Assembly (NCBI RefSeq): GCF_001625215.2
Contig: NC_030385.2
Span: 24,359,135-24,423,134, forward strand
Source: Daucus carota subsp. sativus
Lineage: Eukaryota > Streptophyta > Magnoliopsida > Apiales > Apiaceae
Length of the DNA: 64,000 bases
Direction: 5' to 3'
Positions 34,770 through 46,319 of the stretch are shown here, in pieces. The first letter of the stretch is position 1; each line of letters starts with the position of its first letter. The notes under the pieces were generated by a model, which saw only the letters and a program-made list of their open reading frames with translations, did not search any database and was not told where the DNA came from. The position numbers and the translations under genes were made by a program.

Positions 34770-35020
34770 CTCCCTCTGTCCCATTTAATTCTATACGTTT
34801 CTTTTTAACTGCTCGACACGCATTTCAATGCTCTTATAAAATATAGTTCCGTAACTTATTTTTGAGATTTTCTTTTTCTGTATAAAAATATAACATTCAA
34901 ACTTTAATTCAGAAAAGAAAAATTTTAAAAATAAATTGCCCAACTACACTTTACAGGAGCATTAAAGTCCGTGCCGCGTCCCCGTCCCCCAATGTATACT
35001 ACTCAGGGGGACGGAGGGAG
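34770..35020. mobile_element. CTCCCTCTGT MITE, family F, copy 1
   Basis: 251 bp, ends ctccctctgtcccattt and gggggacggagggag, TA on both sides. Its right part carries a distinctive GC-rich block (gtgccgcgtccccgtccccc). The element at 54880-55130 has the same length and is nearly identical. Confidence 0.85.
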
Positions 35021-35077
35021 TAATGCATTACATTTATGTAGATAGATCACGGATTGCAAAAAACTTTATAATACCAT

Positions 35078-35080
<3 letters not shown>

Positions 35081-35127
<47 letters not shown>
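35081..35127. repeat. (AT)n microsatellite
   Basis: Uninterrupted AT dinucleotides over 47 bases. Confidence 0.95.
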
Positions 35128-35129
<2 letters not shown>

Positions 35130-35335
35130 GAACTAATGAGGTAACCTAGAGCCAATGTTTCTGTAATTAAATATTCAATGCTGCCATCAATAAGGAATGT
35201 GATGTCACTGATTTTCAATTCATAAGCTGGCCACACAACTTATACATTCTGAAATCTGAATGCTATCAACCATATTCTATTATCAAGTAAAATTTGGTAC
35301 TTCTGCTTTTTATGGACTACGATAGACAACAATTT

Positions 35336-35434
35336 AGTAGCTGTCAGACATTATACACACTTAATTTTAGCAGCTGTCAGACATTATACACAATTAATTT
35401 TAGCAGCTGTCAGACATTATACACACTTATTAGA
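35336..35434. repeat. Three tandem repeats of about 36 bp
   Basis: The unit agcagctgtcagacattata followed by cacacttaatttt occurs three times in a row with minor changes. Confidence 0.85.
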
Positions 35435-36300
35435 TAGCATACACATGCTACTCAATGGTCAGGGAAAAGGAAATCCAGTGCACCAAGGAATCAACTGACA
35501 GGAATATGATATAGTGTAACAAAAAAAATAGCTGCCACTTCACTGTTGGCGCATTTTAATCAAATCATTCTGTGTAATAGTCCAAAGTATCGAGTGGTGT
35601 GCTGGAAGTAGTCAAGTAGGGACGAACTGGTCAGGAGATAATGGTAAAGAAGTGCCCTTGTATATTTCCAGGTAGAAGCTGGTATATATACACAGGCATG
35701 CTTGCTGTATATAAATTTAAAGGTTATAAAATATATCATGCACTTGCAATGACACTGCCCATTATCTACAGCCCTGAGGTGTAACTTCACAAAAATGTTT
35801 AAACAATTGACAAGTCTGGCAAATTTATATTTTTGGTGGAGAAAGATAGTGGTAAAATGCATAGACCTCAACTGTTAGACTAACATTCATGATTCGGTCT
35901 AGCAAGTAATCAAACTATTCACTAAAGCTACCCTCCCAAACATCGCCAAAATAATTTAAAAAATAATTGGAGATTTTCCTGTGTATCAGAGCTTAAACAG
36001 CAACTCACAGAATAATTCACCACCAAGATACAGAAAAACTCACCCTGCAAGCCGTTAGTTGTGATGTGACAACAAGGACACAATAGCCATTTAGTAAACT
36101 ATAGCTCAGGGTAAAAAAAAGAGGAAAAAATTGGTGGCTGAAGGCTTGGAGTTCTCCTGCTCTGGTCCTTTTAGATTAGTGTAAACTATAGTTAGTGTAA
36201 ATGGTCATTTTTTAGTGTCTTACTCAAGAGTGTACAATGATATCAATTTTAGATTGCTGGATTTGATTCATTAGAGTGCTACAAATAAGATGAATTTCAG
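35435..36300. other. Intergenic, nothing recognised
   Basis: No supported gene. A minus-strand open frame at 35560-35871 has no recognisable domain. Confidence 0.35.
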
Positions 36301-36600
36301 GTATTTGATGGTAGTTTGACTGACATAGGACCTGGGTTAAAGAAAATATGTAGACTTGCTCGAAGCCTCAAAATTGTGATACACACCTCTTTTTGTTTTT
36401 TCTTTTATAGAATTTTAAACTTGTGTTTGGTTTTAAAGTGTATAATTACTCCTAATTATGCACATTGCGTAGTCATTGACATCAACAATTTCTTAAAATT
36501 GTCTTTAGCATGGCAGAGAGTTCAAGTTTTGGAAAGTTATAATCCCACAAATCCACTAGATTCAACTGGGTATCTTGAGCATTGGATTAAACCACTGGTG
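36301..36600 (+). pseudogene. Unidentified coding-like segments
   Basis: A stretch after an acceptor-like tttcag reads [20 protein letters not shown] then RSLKIVI. Another at 36510-36600 reads [19 protein letters not shown] then GYLEHWIKP. Both look like former exons, but I do not recognise the gene. The second runs straight into the LRB/POB1-like segment, which suggests a chimeric pseudogene. Confidence 0.35.
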
Positions 36601-37660
36601 AACTGCGTCCTAATGGCTGAAGCTGTTCAGCCATTAACAGACGCTGCAAAGCAGTTTCTGGCGGTTCGCTACAGAGACATATCCAAGTAAGTGCAATATG
36701 GTAACTAAATAGAATTTGATTACAATGAAGGTTACTTTTCCCACCTCTTCTAATGTGTGTTTTGGGAATGTTATATGTCCTTTAAAACTGTGGGCGATAA
36801 TATTTCTTCGTCCATTTGCCTTCCGAACTGCTGCGAGAACTTATATATATGTGTATGTATATGATGCCTTTGTAGTGTATAGAAATTTGGTGGATCCTAG
36901 CAGATATCTATTTTGTTCTGCATCAGCAGTGTTCCTTTAGCTATAGGTTGAGTTTTCAATTATACAAATTATTTGGAGTTGTGTTTAAAATTCAGTTGCA
37001 TGTTTGCTGTTTATAACAGTTTTTTAATTTTTAAATAAATTATCCTATTTTTGATCAGGTTTACAGATGAAGTCATGCGCCTGCCTCTAGCTAGCATTGA
37101 AGCAATTTTTTCATGTGATGACCTCCAGGTTGCATCTGAGGATTTTGTATATCATTTGATACTCAAATGGTCAAGGCCTCACTATCCAGAACTTGAGGAG
37201 CGACAGGAAATCTTAGTGTCTCGACTTAGTCGTTTCATCCGTTTTCCTTACATGAGCTGCGGGAAGCTTAAAAAGGTTTTGACCTGCACTGATTTCGATC
37301 ATGAGGAGTGTCTAAATTTGTTTCCGTCAGGGAGGGTTTACTCACAAGTCTTCCACTTGGGCGGACAAGGTTTTTTCCTTTCTGCACATTGCAATCTTGA
37401 TCAGCAGAGCTATTTTCACTGCTTTGGGCTCTTTCTGGGAATGCAAGAGAAATGATCCGTCTCATTTCCAGTACATTATGAATTTGCAGCTGAGAGTACT
37501 CCATCAAATACAAGAGCAACTACACTTTTACTGGGAGCAAGGCAGTGGGCTACAGGAACCTTTTTGGTATTCCATGGACTGAGTTCATTTCTGAAGACAG
37601 TCAATACATCCTTCATCAATGGTGTACTCCATCTTAGAGCTGAGCTCACCATACGATAGT
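36601..37660 (+). pseudogene. LRB/POB1 BTB-BACK gene fragment, broken
   Basis: Exon 36601-36686 encodes [20 protein letters not shown], and exon 37059 onward gives the BACK domain with [40 protein letters not shown] and then [20 protein letters not shown]. These match the plant LRB1/LRB2 (POB1) substrate adaptors of CUL3 ligases, which control phytochrome-interacting factors. The first part with the BTB domain is missing. About 70 residues are deleted in frame between the 'DFDHE' and 'ECLNLFPSG' blocks. A TGA at 37453-37455 follows GMQEK, and the remaining C-terminal part is frameshifted. Not functional. Confidence 0.85.
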
Positions 37661-37865
37661 GACTTTGTGCATTATTACCTTGTAGTATCTATCATATATT
37701 TGTGTATGACCTGACCATTTTTCATTGTCAAAATTAGTTTTTAAGATCAAAAGTGTTGGAGCTTCTCACATTTGGTATTTGTTGTATATATGGAAGTATA
37801 GTGTTGGCATTTTTGGGGGGTTGAATAGGCCTCTGGCAGTTTATAGCCCTTGATAATTAGTTTGT

Positions 37866-37871
<6 letters not shown>

Positions 37872-37915
<44 letters not shown>
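37872..37915. repeat. (TA)n microsatellite
   Basis: Uninterrupted TA dinucleotides over about 44 bases, followed by more AT-rich sequence. Confidence 0.95.
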
Positions 37916-37920
<5 letters not shown>

Positions 37921-38745
37921 TTAATATAAATATAAGATTTTAGAACGTATTTTAAACCTCATATAAAGTATAATATTATAATTATTTTGAACTTTTATTT
38001 TCTTCTTAATAAAAATTTGATGTTTAAATTTTTATTTTTTTGAAAAAAAACATTTAGAAATAAATTATGAAACTATATTTCATATACACTTTATTTAATA
38101 TGTGTGTCAAAGAAAATATTGAATAGATAGAGGTTGGAGATTAGTTTATTAAAAAATCTAAAACACAATAACATATATTACACACAAAATTATGATTTTT
38201 TTTTTATATCTTTGATTTAGAAAAAATTAAATACTCCGCCTCATCCAACCTAATTATCACTAATTATGGACAACCTTGAAATTTATAATGATTAAAGTTT
38301 TTTTTAAAAAATATTGATTTTTAAGATACAAAATACTATGCTTTAAAAGAATACAGAATACTAAAATAAATTATTTTAAAATATTGATGTTTTTTGAAAA
38401 TATTTTTAGATATTATTTTAGTAATATATTTATGATACGAATTAAAATAATTTTGAATATTAAATCGACTGTAAAGACATCGGTTGGATATTTATTCACC
38501 CGTTACGAATACTAAATCGATTGTAAAGTCATTAGCTAGACAAATTTATACATTTTAAAAACATCACATTCAAGAATTAAATTTATTAAAATTTAATTAG
38601 AAAAAAACTCTTCAATTAGTAATTTTATTGATTTAGAAAAATAAAATATGGGTGCACAAAGGTATGAAAACATTATTTTAAGTATATTATAATATAAAAT
38701 AAATTTTCATTTTCAAAGCCCTTGCGCAGCGGGCACAAATACTAG
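37916..38745 (+). mobile_element. AT-rich segment with a Helitron-like 3' end
   Basis: The segment ends in a small hairpin (gccc/gggc at 38718-38734), a short spacer and CTAG followed by T, as in Helitrons (hairpin, CTRR, target T). The 5' TC end was not located with confidence, so the left limit is a guess. No Rep/helicase coding. The sequence is AT-rich with an internal pair 'taaatcgactgtaaag / taaatcgattgtaaag'. Confidence 0.4.
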
Positions 38746-39530
38746 TTACGATTATGATTAGAAAAACGAGAGCAAGCAATGTAGAAGGAAAACTATCCAA
38801 AAAAGTAGCAGCAACAAGAAGTCACCACCTCAGTTGTCTCAATAGATAAGGAATTTAAAAAAATAAGAAAAATAGTAATTTTAGAATGACAGAAAATATG
38901 CCACAAAATCAAATTTTAGTATTACCATCTAACCCTATGTTCACTTTACAGTATAGAATCGATTTTAAATAGTTTCACATTCAAATTCTAAACATCAAAA
39001 GCATTTAATTATAGAGACAAGAAAATATTTCCCATAACAACAAGTTCATACTTTACCACACAACAGAGTCGAGATAGCAGATTCTGCTTGCTGAAGAGAA
39101 TATAAAGAAGACTATAGCCAAAATCCCAGCCCCTTTAAGATTTTATGCCCACAGACATGCTGAAACTGTATAAATAAACTAGCAGAACTAGTTGACCTGT
39201 AATACTGCATGTTTTCTCTCATATGCCTCATGAAATTCTGAATCTAAAAGGTATGCAATTATAACGATAAGCTTTCATACTTGCTCAAGCACACAACCAA
39301 GAGATTGTAAAGTTATAAACGCAAACATCTTTGTTTGTCATTGGAATATCAAATTAAGAACCACAAGCAGATTCTGATTGCTGAAGACAACAAGAAGAAG
39401 ATAACAAAAATCACCACTGTAGTGTCATTACATTGATAATAGTAGAATCTGATGGCAATATATTGAACTTGTTTGCAGCAGAAAGGTATACGAATAAAAA
39501 CACCTTGTTCTCCAACTATAAAAGAAATTC

Positions 39531-42433
39531 TCAGATGATAGCCCGTCCCTTCCTTCGTTCTTCATATATGTCGACTGCTTTCTGCATCACTTCTGGTTGA
39601 GTCATATGCTTTATTCTTTCCTCCATGAAATGAAATAGGTGATGCCCACTATCCATCTTTTGCAAAGCCACAGGTGCAACTCAAGGATCATAACCAGCAG
39701 ATGCAGATAATAACATCCCTATGTAATCTGCTTCAAGCTCATGGCTGTGACAAGAAAATCGTGTTACTCAAGACAAACCAGAATACAAAGAGCTGGGATA
39801 GCTACCAATTCAGAATTTTATGCGCTTCAAACTACCACTCATGGGACTAAACATTTAAACAGGAAAATTAGGAAAAGTAAGACATCTACTGTTGGGTTTG
39901 TGGAGTCAGATTCAGAATAGGATTTGGTTAGAAATATTTGGACTCCTATTAGAGTTAGATATTTCAAAGTTAGACTCCTATTTTGGTTAGGCCAATTTCT
40001 TCTCTTATAAATACTCCCATGTAATTGTAAAATCACAACACAACAAATTGTGAGAGATCAATAAAATTAGTGTGGCTTGTGGAGTAGGATTTTCCGAACC
40101 ACATAAAATCTTTGTCTTTGTTGTGTGGGTTCAACCCAAGTCCCACATCGGAAAGATAAAGAAGATTTATCTTGAATATAAGCAGCCAAAGAACTCCATT
40201 AGTATGAGGCCTTTTGGGAGGAGCCCGAAAGCAAATCCGTGCGGGCTTGGCCACGGCCCAGAGCGGACAATATCATACTAATGCGGAGTTGACGGGTGTT
40301 GCGCGGCCCAACAAGTGGTATCAGAGCGAGGTTAAGAAGTTGATCCCGGGGTTGCGGGCTGCAGTTGATGTGATGTGGGGAGGCTCTCCGGAACTATGAT
40401 CGGAGGTCTTGGACGACTTGTGTCGAAAGTCTTTCCGACTAAGGTGGTCGGACGGCGTGTCCCGCAAGATGAGGAATCAATGAGTAGCGGCGGTATAAGA
40501 GTCAGTGGTTCTTGGATTGAGGGGAGATTGTTGTGTGGGTTCAACCCAAGTCCCACATCGGAAAGATAAAGAAGATTTATCTTGAATATAAGCAGCCAAA
40601 GAACTCCATTAGTATGAGGCCTTTTGGGAGGAGCCCGAAAGCAAATCCGTGCGGGCTTGGCCACGGCCCAGAGCGGACAATATCATACTAATGCGGAGTT
40701 GACGGGTGTTGCGCGGCCCAACATCTACAACAAATTAACATAATGTTCTACAACAATATAGTATGATTCACACTTTACTAACATATTATGGGCCACAGGG
40801 CTAGAATAGTTTTGATAGAAGTACACACAAGATAATGATATATATACAGCAAAAATCGTTCTGGTTGGAGGTTGTTTAATCATTATATGTATTAGTTTAA
40901 ACCCTGCGGCAGTCGTCTTCAATAGGCAACTAGTGGGACAGGCAGGATGACCTAGAATTATGAATACTATATGGCAAATCGAGAAATCAGACGTATTAAA
41001 GATTGACATAAGTGGCAAAATGAAAGTAAACAGGGAAGAATAAGTCTTAAGATTATCATTGAACTCAAAGAGTGATCTTACAAAAAGAGGTGAAAGTTTA
41101 TTTGCTTAAAAGTTTTTGATGACAGGACAAATGCTATTTCTACACTTTGATTAACAAAAAAACCAACATCATCGGTATATTAGAAAGTACTACAAAACAA
41201 AAATTACAAAGAAAACGCGAGGTAAACACTTACATAAATATCTCCCCAAAAAAATTGTATTAGAAACTCTAAAGATTTCATGGCAACAACTCAGAACAGG
41301 GGATTAACTGAGGATGAATTCTGACCTTAATTGGTAACGTTCTCTAGGACCGTTTCCATTTACTAGACGATGATTCAGAACGCAAGGTAAACAAGTAAAC
41401 TAGCTAGTAGCTAACATTAAAGATCTGTCCAATAAATTGTATTATGACATTAAAGATCTATCCAATTGAATGTAGCCTGATGATGTTCTCTCAAGGGAAC
41501 AAATCAGAACAGGAGCTGAAATGAGGAGGAATTCTAACCTCAATAGATAATGTTTTTGGGGGGTTATCGCGATTTATGAGGCGATGATATAGAAGGCATG
41601 GCTCCTCCCACATTTCTCTTTGTGGATGTCGAGCAACAATATGTCCAACCTGTATCGCCAGTAAACACAAGTAACTCGGTGTTGATTAAATTAAATATTG
41701 ATTATTAACTAGTTAAGACTCAAGAAGAATGCATTATTGTACATCAACCTGAGTTGCAATCTTAATTGCTAGCTCATCATTCGTCTTGTAAACATCAAAC
41801 GAACCTCTAAACACGAAAATGTTTCCTTCACACATGTGTGAAACACCAGAAATAGGAGTGTCCACTACAAAAAATTCCCAATCTATTCCGTCCTTCAAAC
41901 GACCATTTGTCGACTTGACATTTTGTTCTCTCCTCTTCTTAACAACCTTTATCGTCCCATCAAACTTTAAAATCCATTCCCGATCAGCCAACTTGTGGCG
42001 CCTACCACTCTCCCTCTGTAACGCCTCGAGGATCCTTATAGCAATTGCTTCCACTTGAACACACTGCGGGTGACTCTGGGGATAGAACAGATGTAATCTA
42101 TTTAGCTTCTTAAACAACGTATTATGAAATATCCATCCCCAGGATACTTCAATATAGGGAAAATAATATACCCTTTGATTTGTAAGGCACAGTTTCAAAT
42201 CTCCCCGTAAAACAAGTGACACAACTTAAACACTTTTTCATAGGCCAGAATATAGAATCAAGAATTCTGGGAACAGAGTAATGCCTTGTGCCAACAAAAT
42301 GGTTCAGTGGGTTTTTAGGACCAGCATAAACACTAGTATAACTAGTAGACCTGTAAAGTGGTGCTGAACCAGATCGAAACCTCAAAACATTAGATAATCT
42401 AGCACTGTGACTGCATAGTCTAAACAGACCCAT
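39531..42433 (-). pseudogene. OMA1-like metallopeptidase, copy A (broken)
   Basis: The first exon starts at ATG 42433 (MGLFRLCSHSARLSNVLRF) with a mitochondrial-type leader, up to CFTGRFETVP. The next block (to about 41742) has ECVQ-like QCVQVEAIAIRILEALQRES, then GIDWEFFVVDTPIS, then DELAIKIATQ. A later exon gives VGHIVARH, and the last exon (39744-39531) gives HELEADYIGMLLSASAGYDP. This is the order of OMA1, the stress-activated M48 protease of the inner mitochondrial membrane. Breaks: a 2-base deletion after 'ETVP' relative to copy B, TGA for the conserved Arg in 'YDPRVAP', and an 834-base retroelement insert in an intron. The HExxH motif reads TQVGH. An exon-like block is duplicated (41330-41390 and 41540-41640). 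Confidence 0.75.
39890..40723 (+). mobile_element. Composite LTR/TRIM insertion
   Basis: Relative to copy B (at 47441), 834 bases are inserted with a perfect 5-bp duplication tctac (39885-39889, 40724-40728). It starts tgttggg and ends cccaaca. The right part is a TRIM: LTR 40119-40313 (195 bp), primer-binding site tggtatcagagc (40316-40327, complement of initiator tRNA-Met), about 200 bases inside with a purine-rich gaggggaga, and LTR 40529-40723, which looks identical to the first. The left 229 bases (39890-40118) resemble another copia-type LTR and are not repeated. Confidence 0.8.
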
Positions 42434-42560
42434 GGTCTTGTAATATGAAAATGCCAAGAAAGGAACACCTAAAAAAACTCACCTTCAAGTGAGGACTCCC
42501 TTCTGTTTTATATTATTAAGGCTTTCAAGAAAAGCAAGGACTAGGACCACTGATTCAGCA

Positions 42561-43719
42561 ACAAAAGCGCAAGTAAACAGCAGGGGTTCGTTTTACTATA
42601 GTACAAATGAAGGGGTGTTTGATAAAATTGAATGATTGAAATAAAGTACAATAAATTCAAACTACTTTGATCAAGTCCAATAAAATAAAGTTTCATCATT
42701 TTTCTTCAAAAAATTGTAATATCCTAATTGGCTCTATGGTAAAATAATAACGAAAAGGATAGTGTACTGTCTACTTGCATAAATCCTCAAATTTTACAGG
42801 CAGAAAATGAAGTAGGAATAAAACTTGCATGCAGATAATAACTCACCTAGGCCACACTGAAATCTTTTACACTTCTTGCAAGAACATAGTACATTGTAAG
42901 ATTTTTAAATTAAAAATTCCTTACTTTAAGGAGTAAAGTATAAGTAGAATGGAGCCATTATATCTTTCAGTGTTTGAGAGTTTAATTTGTTACACAAAAA
43001 GGGAAAAGGGGGTTCAGAAGCCTGGCATGCAATAAGACAGATATCTTGACCAATTGAATAAGTCTACAGAAAAAATCACACTCTCAAGTCAAGTGTCTCT
43101 ATTATCTACATTGTTTTCATCCTTTTTCTTGTTGTAATTAGGGACTGTTTTTGAAAATTTGGACCAGGGATTGGGTTTCTGAAGGGTGAGGTGCAGTTAC
43201 ATCACACATATCTCGATAATTTTTCTAGATCCATCTGGCATGAAAAATTAGCGATATCTAAGATTTATACCAGCAGTTTTAGTCATGGTTCCACCACTTC
43301 ATATGCATCAGTATGTTATATTAATTATTAATGAAATATTTTGATAAGACATTTTGTTTACTTATCATGTAGATTAAATTAGATTCGTTTACCTATAAAG
43401 TTGCATGTCACACATATTTAATGAAAAATATTGGCAAAATACGAATAACAATGAAAGAACTTGAACATATAGAAATTAATGAGGATCTCCTACCGAAAGA
43501 ATTTTGCTATAAATATCAGTGACAATGTCATTATGCATCTTAATTTGCAGTGACCTTTCTGAGTATCACTGTATCAGTGTGTATGATTCCATACTTGTTT
43601 AAGTACGCAACAGAGAGCTCAAGAACAGACAGCGGTAACAAGAGACACTATTGATGATATATAATGCCAAAGCATCCTGCTTGTCACTGAAACATAGATT
43701 ACAATTTTAAAGAAGATAA
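42561..43719. other. Intergenic, nothing recognised
   Basis: AT-rich, no supported gene. It separates the OMA1-like copy A from the MITE at 43720. Confidence 0.35.
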
Positions 43720-44094
43720 GAGCAAGTCCAATGCAAGATGCAAAATAGCTATAGCTATTGTTATAATTTAGCACCAAAAAGTGTTTTTTGTTGCTAAAAT
43801 AGAACTTCAACTCCAATGCTAGATGCATTTTGCATCCAAATAATTCCAAAATTAAGTAACTTTAGTCCCTCTCTCCTAAACTTTGTTTAAAGTTCACCAC
43901 TATATATACCAATTATAGTTAGTTGATGATGTGGCATGGATGCATAAATGCATCCTTGGTTTCAAATTTAGAACCAAGGATGCATATATGCATATTTGCA
44001 TCCAAGTATAGAACCCCATTGGAGTTGAGATTTTTAGCATTTGATTTCAAATTATAGAAATGGCACCACTTATAACATTGCATTGGACTTGCTC
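43720..44094. mobile_element. Tourist-like MITE (GAGCAAGTCC family)
   Basis: TIRs gagcaagtccaatgca and tgcattggacttgctc, TAA duplications at 43717-43719 and 44095-44097, 375 bp. The TIR core and length match the MITE at 6767-7140. The interior contains repeated 'atgcat' and 'tttgcatcc' motifs. Confidence 0.85.
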
Positions 44095-44420
44095 TAATGC
44101 ATCTCTAATATTAAAGAACTGTCTCGCGAATCTAGTTATACTAGCTGAATGCTGATGAACAGAATACGGATAATAAGAAATATCCGAGGGAAACATATTT
44201 AACAAAATAGCATCAACAATAATGGCGACCTAAGTAATCTTAGAAGATAAGGAATTACATTCATATATGCAGTTCTTCTTCGGATTGGTGGTGCTAAGTG
44301 CTAACTTTGTTTGTTGCACAAATATATTTAGCTCAAAACAAGTCCCTGAGATCAGTGCATTACCTACTTCGTTAAAAATCCTTAATCAATAACATGTTCC
44401 TTCTTTCTTTCTTCCTAAAT

Positions 44421-44593
44421 AGAGACTGCTTGTTGCATCAATTCTGGGTGAGCCATATACGCAATTCTTTCCTCTAGAAATAAAAAATTTGCAACTTTTT
44501 TCATCTTTGCCAATGTCATAGGTGCAACTTAAGGATCATAGCTAGCAGATGCCGATAATAACATCCCTATGTAATCGGCTTCATAATCATGCC
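44421..44593 (-). pseudogene. OMA1-like last-exon remnant, copy C
   Basis: The minus strand reads HDYEADYIGMLLSASASYDP, a TAA stop in place of the conserved Arg, VAPMTLAKMK, then LEERIAYMAHPELMQQAVSI. It is the last exon of the OMA1-like gene. The stop falls at the same codon as the TGA of copy A but by a different base change (TAA). Upstream exons are not seen nearby. Confidence 0.7.
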
Positions 44594-46319
44594 TGACGAC
44601 AGAGTTACCCTGTTACTGTTACTGAAAGAAACTAGAAGATGATCAATAGGATAGCTACAGATTCAGAATAATATACTAGACAAACACAATCACCTGTATG
44701 GGATTAACTAAATGAACAGAACGATCTGAAAAAATTACAGAGGAAAACAAATCAAGCAATGTACTATGTTTCACAAATGTTTACTAAACATATTATGGCC
44801 TACAATATGCTTACATTATTGAAGAAAAAACCGAGACATGTTTGTTTTTTGAATTTTAGGTAACACTTGAATGCAAAATATAATTGTGCCATGCCTACCA
44901 AGTTCAATACATATATATCCAATGACAACCTAATTATGTAGACCTATAAATTATGGTATGTCTCTATACTTCTTCCCCAACGAATAAGCACACCTTTTCT
45001 CCATTTAAGAATCTTCGGATACCTATGACATTCTATATTTTATATGTGATCCTGAAAAGAAATAAGCTTAAGGCACTGAACAACATCCATTGAGCATATA
45101 CATCAGTAACATTCCGTTTCATCAGTCAATGGTCATAGTCACAGAAAAGCACTAATATGATCAAAAATAGACTTTTACTGATTTACATATATTTAAATCT
45201 GTGCTCTACCCTGCTAGTCCATATGTATGCTACTTTGGCAATTGATTCAAGCCTCTTTAGAATAATCAAGGAAGAAGAGTTCACGAGGAATAGAATATTA
45301 AAGTCATCAACAATGTGCTATGATCTCATGACATAAATGTGAAGCGATAAGAGAGTAACTTAAAAAAATATGTGCTTCTGTGAAGTGTCAAGACTGCGGC
45401 GAATAGAAACACCAAACATGCACATGTTTAAAGAACTACAATTTTTGAAATCTTATATAATTGACTTTGCTGATTTTAAGGATATATACACCTCCCATAA
45501 AGCTCCATTCTGCATTATTATATCAAATCTATCTTGAGTTTCATAAGCACCATCTATAGGTTTGTATAATCCTCTGTGGAGTCTCAATCCTTATAGGCAA
45601 CTTCTGGCAGGTAGCATAGCAAGACAAATCCATATAAAAGACTATAATGCAAAAGGAATTGACTTAGCAGAAGGTAAACAGAAAACATAAGCAGTATCAT
45701 CTAGCTCTAGATGGTGCAGCAGAGGTCAAATTATATTTGCAAGTGTTCCAACAGCTAAAGTTGGATCCAACAGTTTTCACACGACAAAGATATCTGTTGG
45801 TCCGAGCACAGATGCAAAGTCAAGTTATAATATTTTTTATATTGTAAATTGGAGGTATAAACAATAAACATTTTCGTTTAGATACTGAAAATCTATTTAA
45901 ATTTAGGTCCGAGCAGAACTACACATGCAAAAAATGTCGTGATCATGTATCATATTTTATATTTAACTTTGAACACACACAACGATGCAAAATCCATGTA
46001 TTTACATTTAGATCTGAAAATCTATTTAAAATTTAGGATTCTGCAGCAGAATTTTATTTTTTCAATGATTCTATTATAAGGACGGGTTCTTTCTTGAGCG
46101 GGACCCTATTATTTATATTGTATTAATTTATTATTTGTCTTGAAATAATTAAAAAGAGTTATATCATATTTCGTGTTCGTATAAGAATAAAACATGACAG
46201 AATTAGAGTTAAAGAAGAGTTATACGATGGTTTGCGTCTGTTTTTGAGTAGAACAAGTTATAACTAATAAAGATGTTTGTTATATAATTATTTATAGGGT
46301 ATATTTATTATATTTAAAA
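44594..46319. other. Intergenic with diverged local duplications
   Basis: No supported gene. 45785-46040 holds two or three diverged copies of a unit with 'ggtccgagcag', 'atgcaaa' and 'gaaaatctatttaaa'. Intron-type sequence after copy C (ctacagattcagaataata, 44656-44674) belongs to the OMA1-like remnant. Confidence 0.35.

Larger units (their letters stand above)
38850..42560. repeat. Segmental duplication, copy A
   Basis: This block, without its 834-base insert, is collinear and in the same direction as 46320-54700 without its 5.4-kb insert. Shared landmarks include cacaacagagtcgagatagc, cagattctgctt, the OMA1-like exons and 'actggtccta' near the right end. The net length of each copy is about 2.9 kb. 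Confidence 0.8.

Noticed and set aside
42434..42457. Extra N-terminal residues of the OMA1-like copies (also 54559-54582)
   Set aside because: They rest on a TTG start; the first ATG gives MGLFRLCSHS in both copies.
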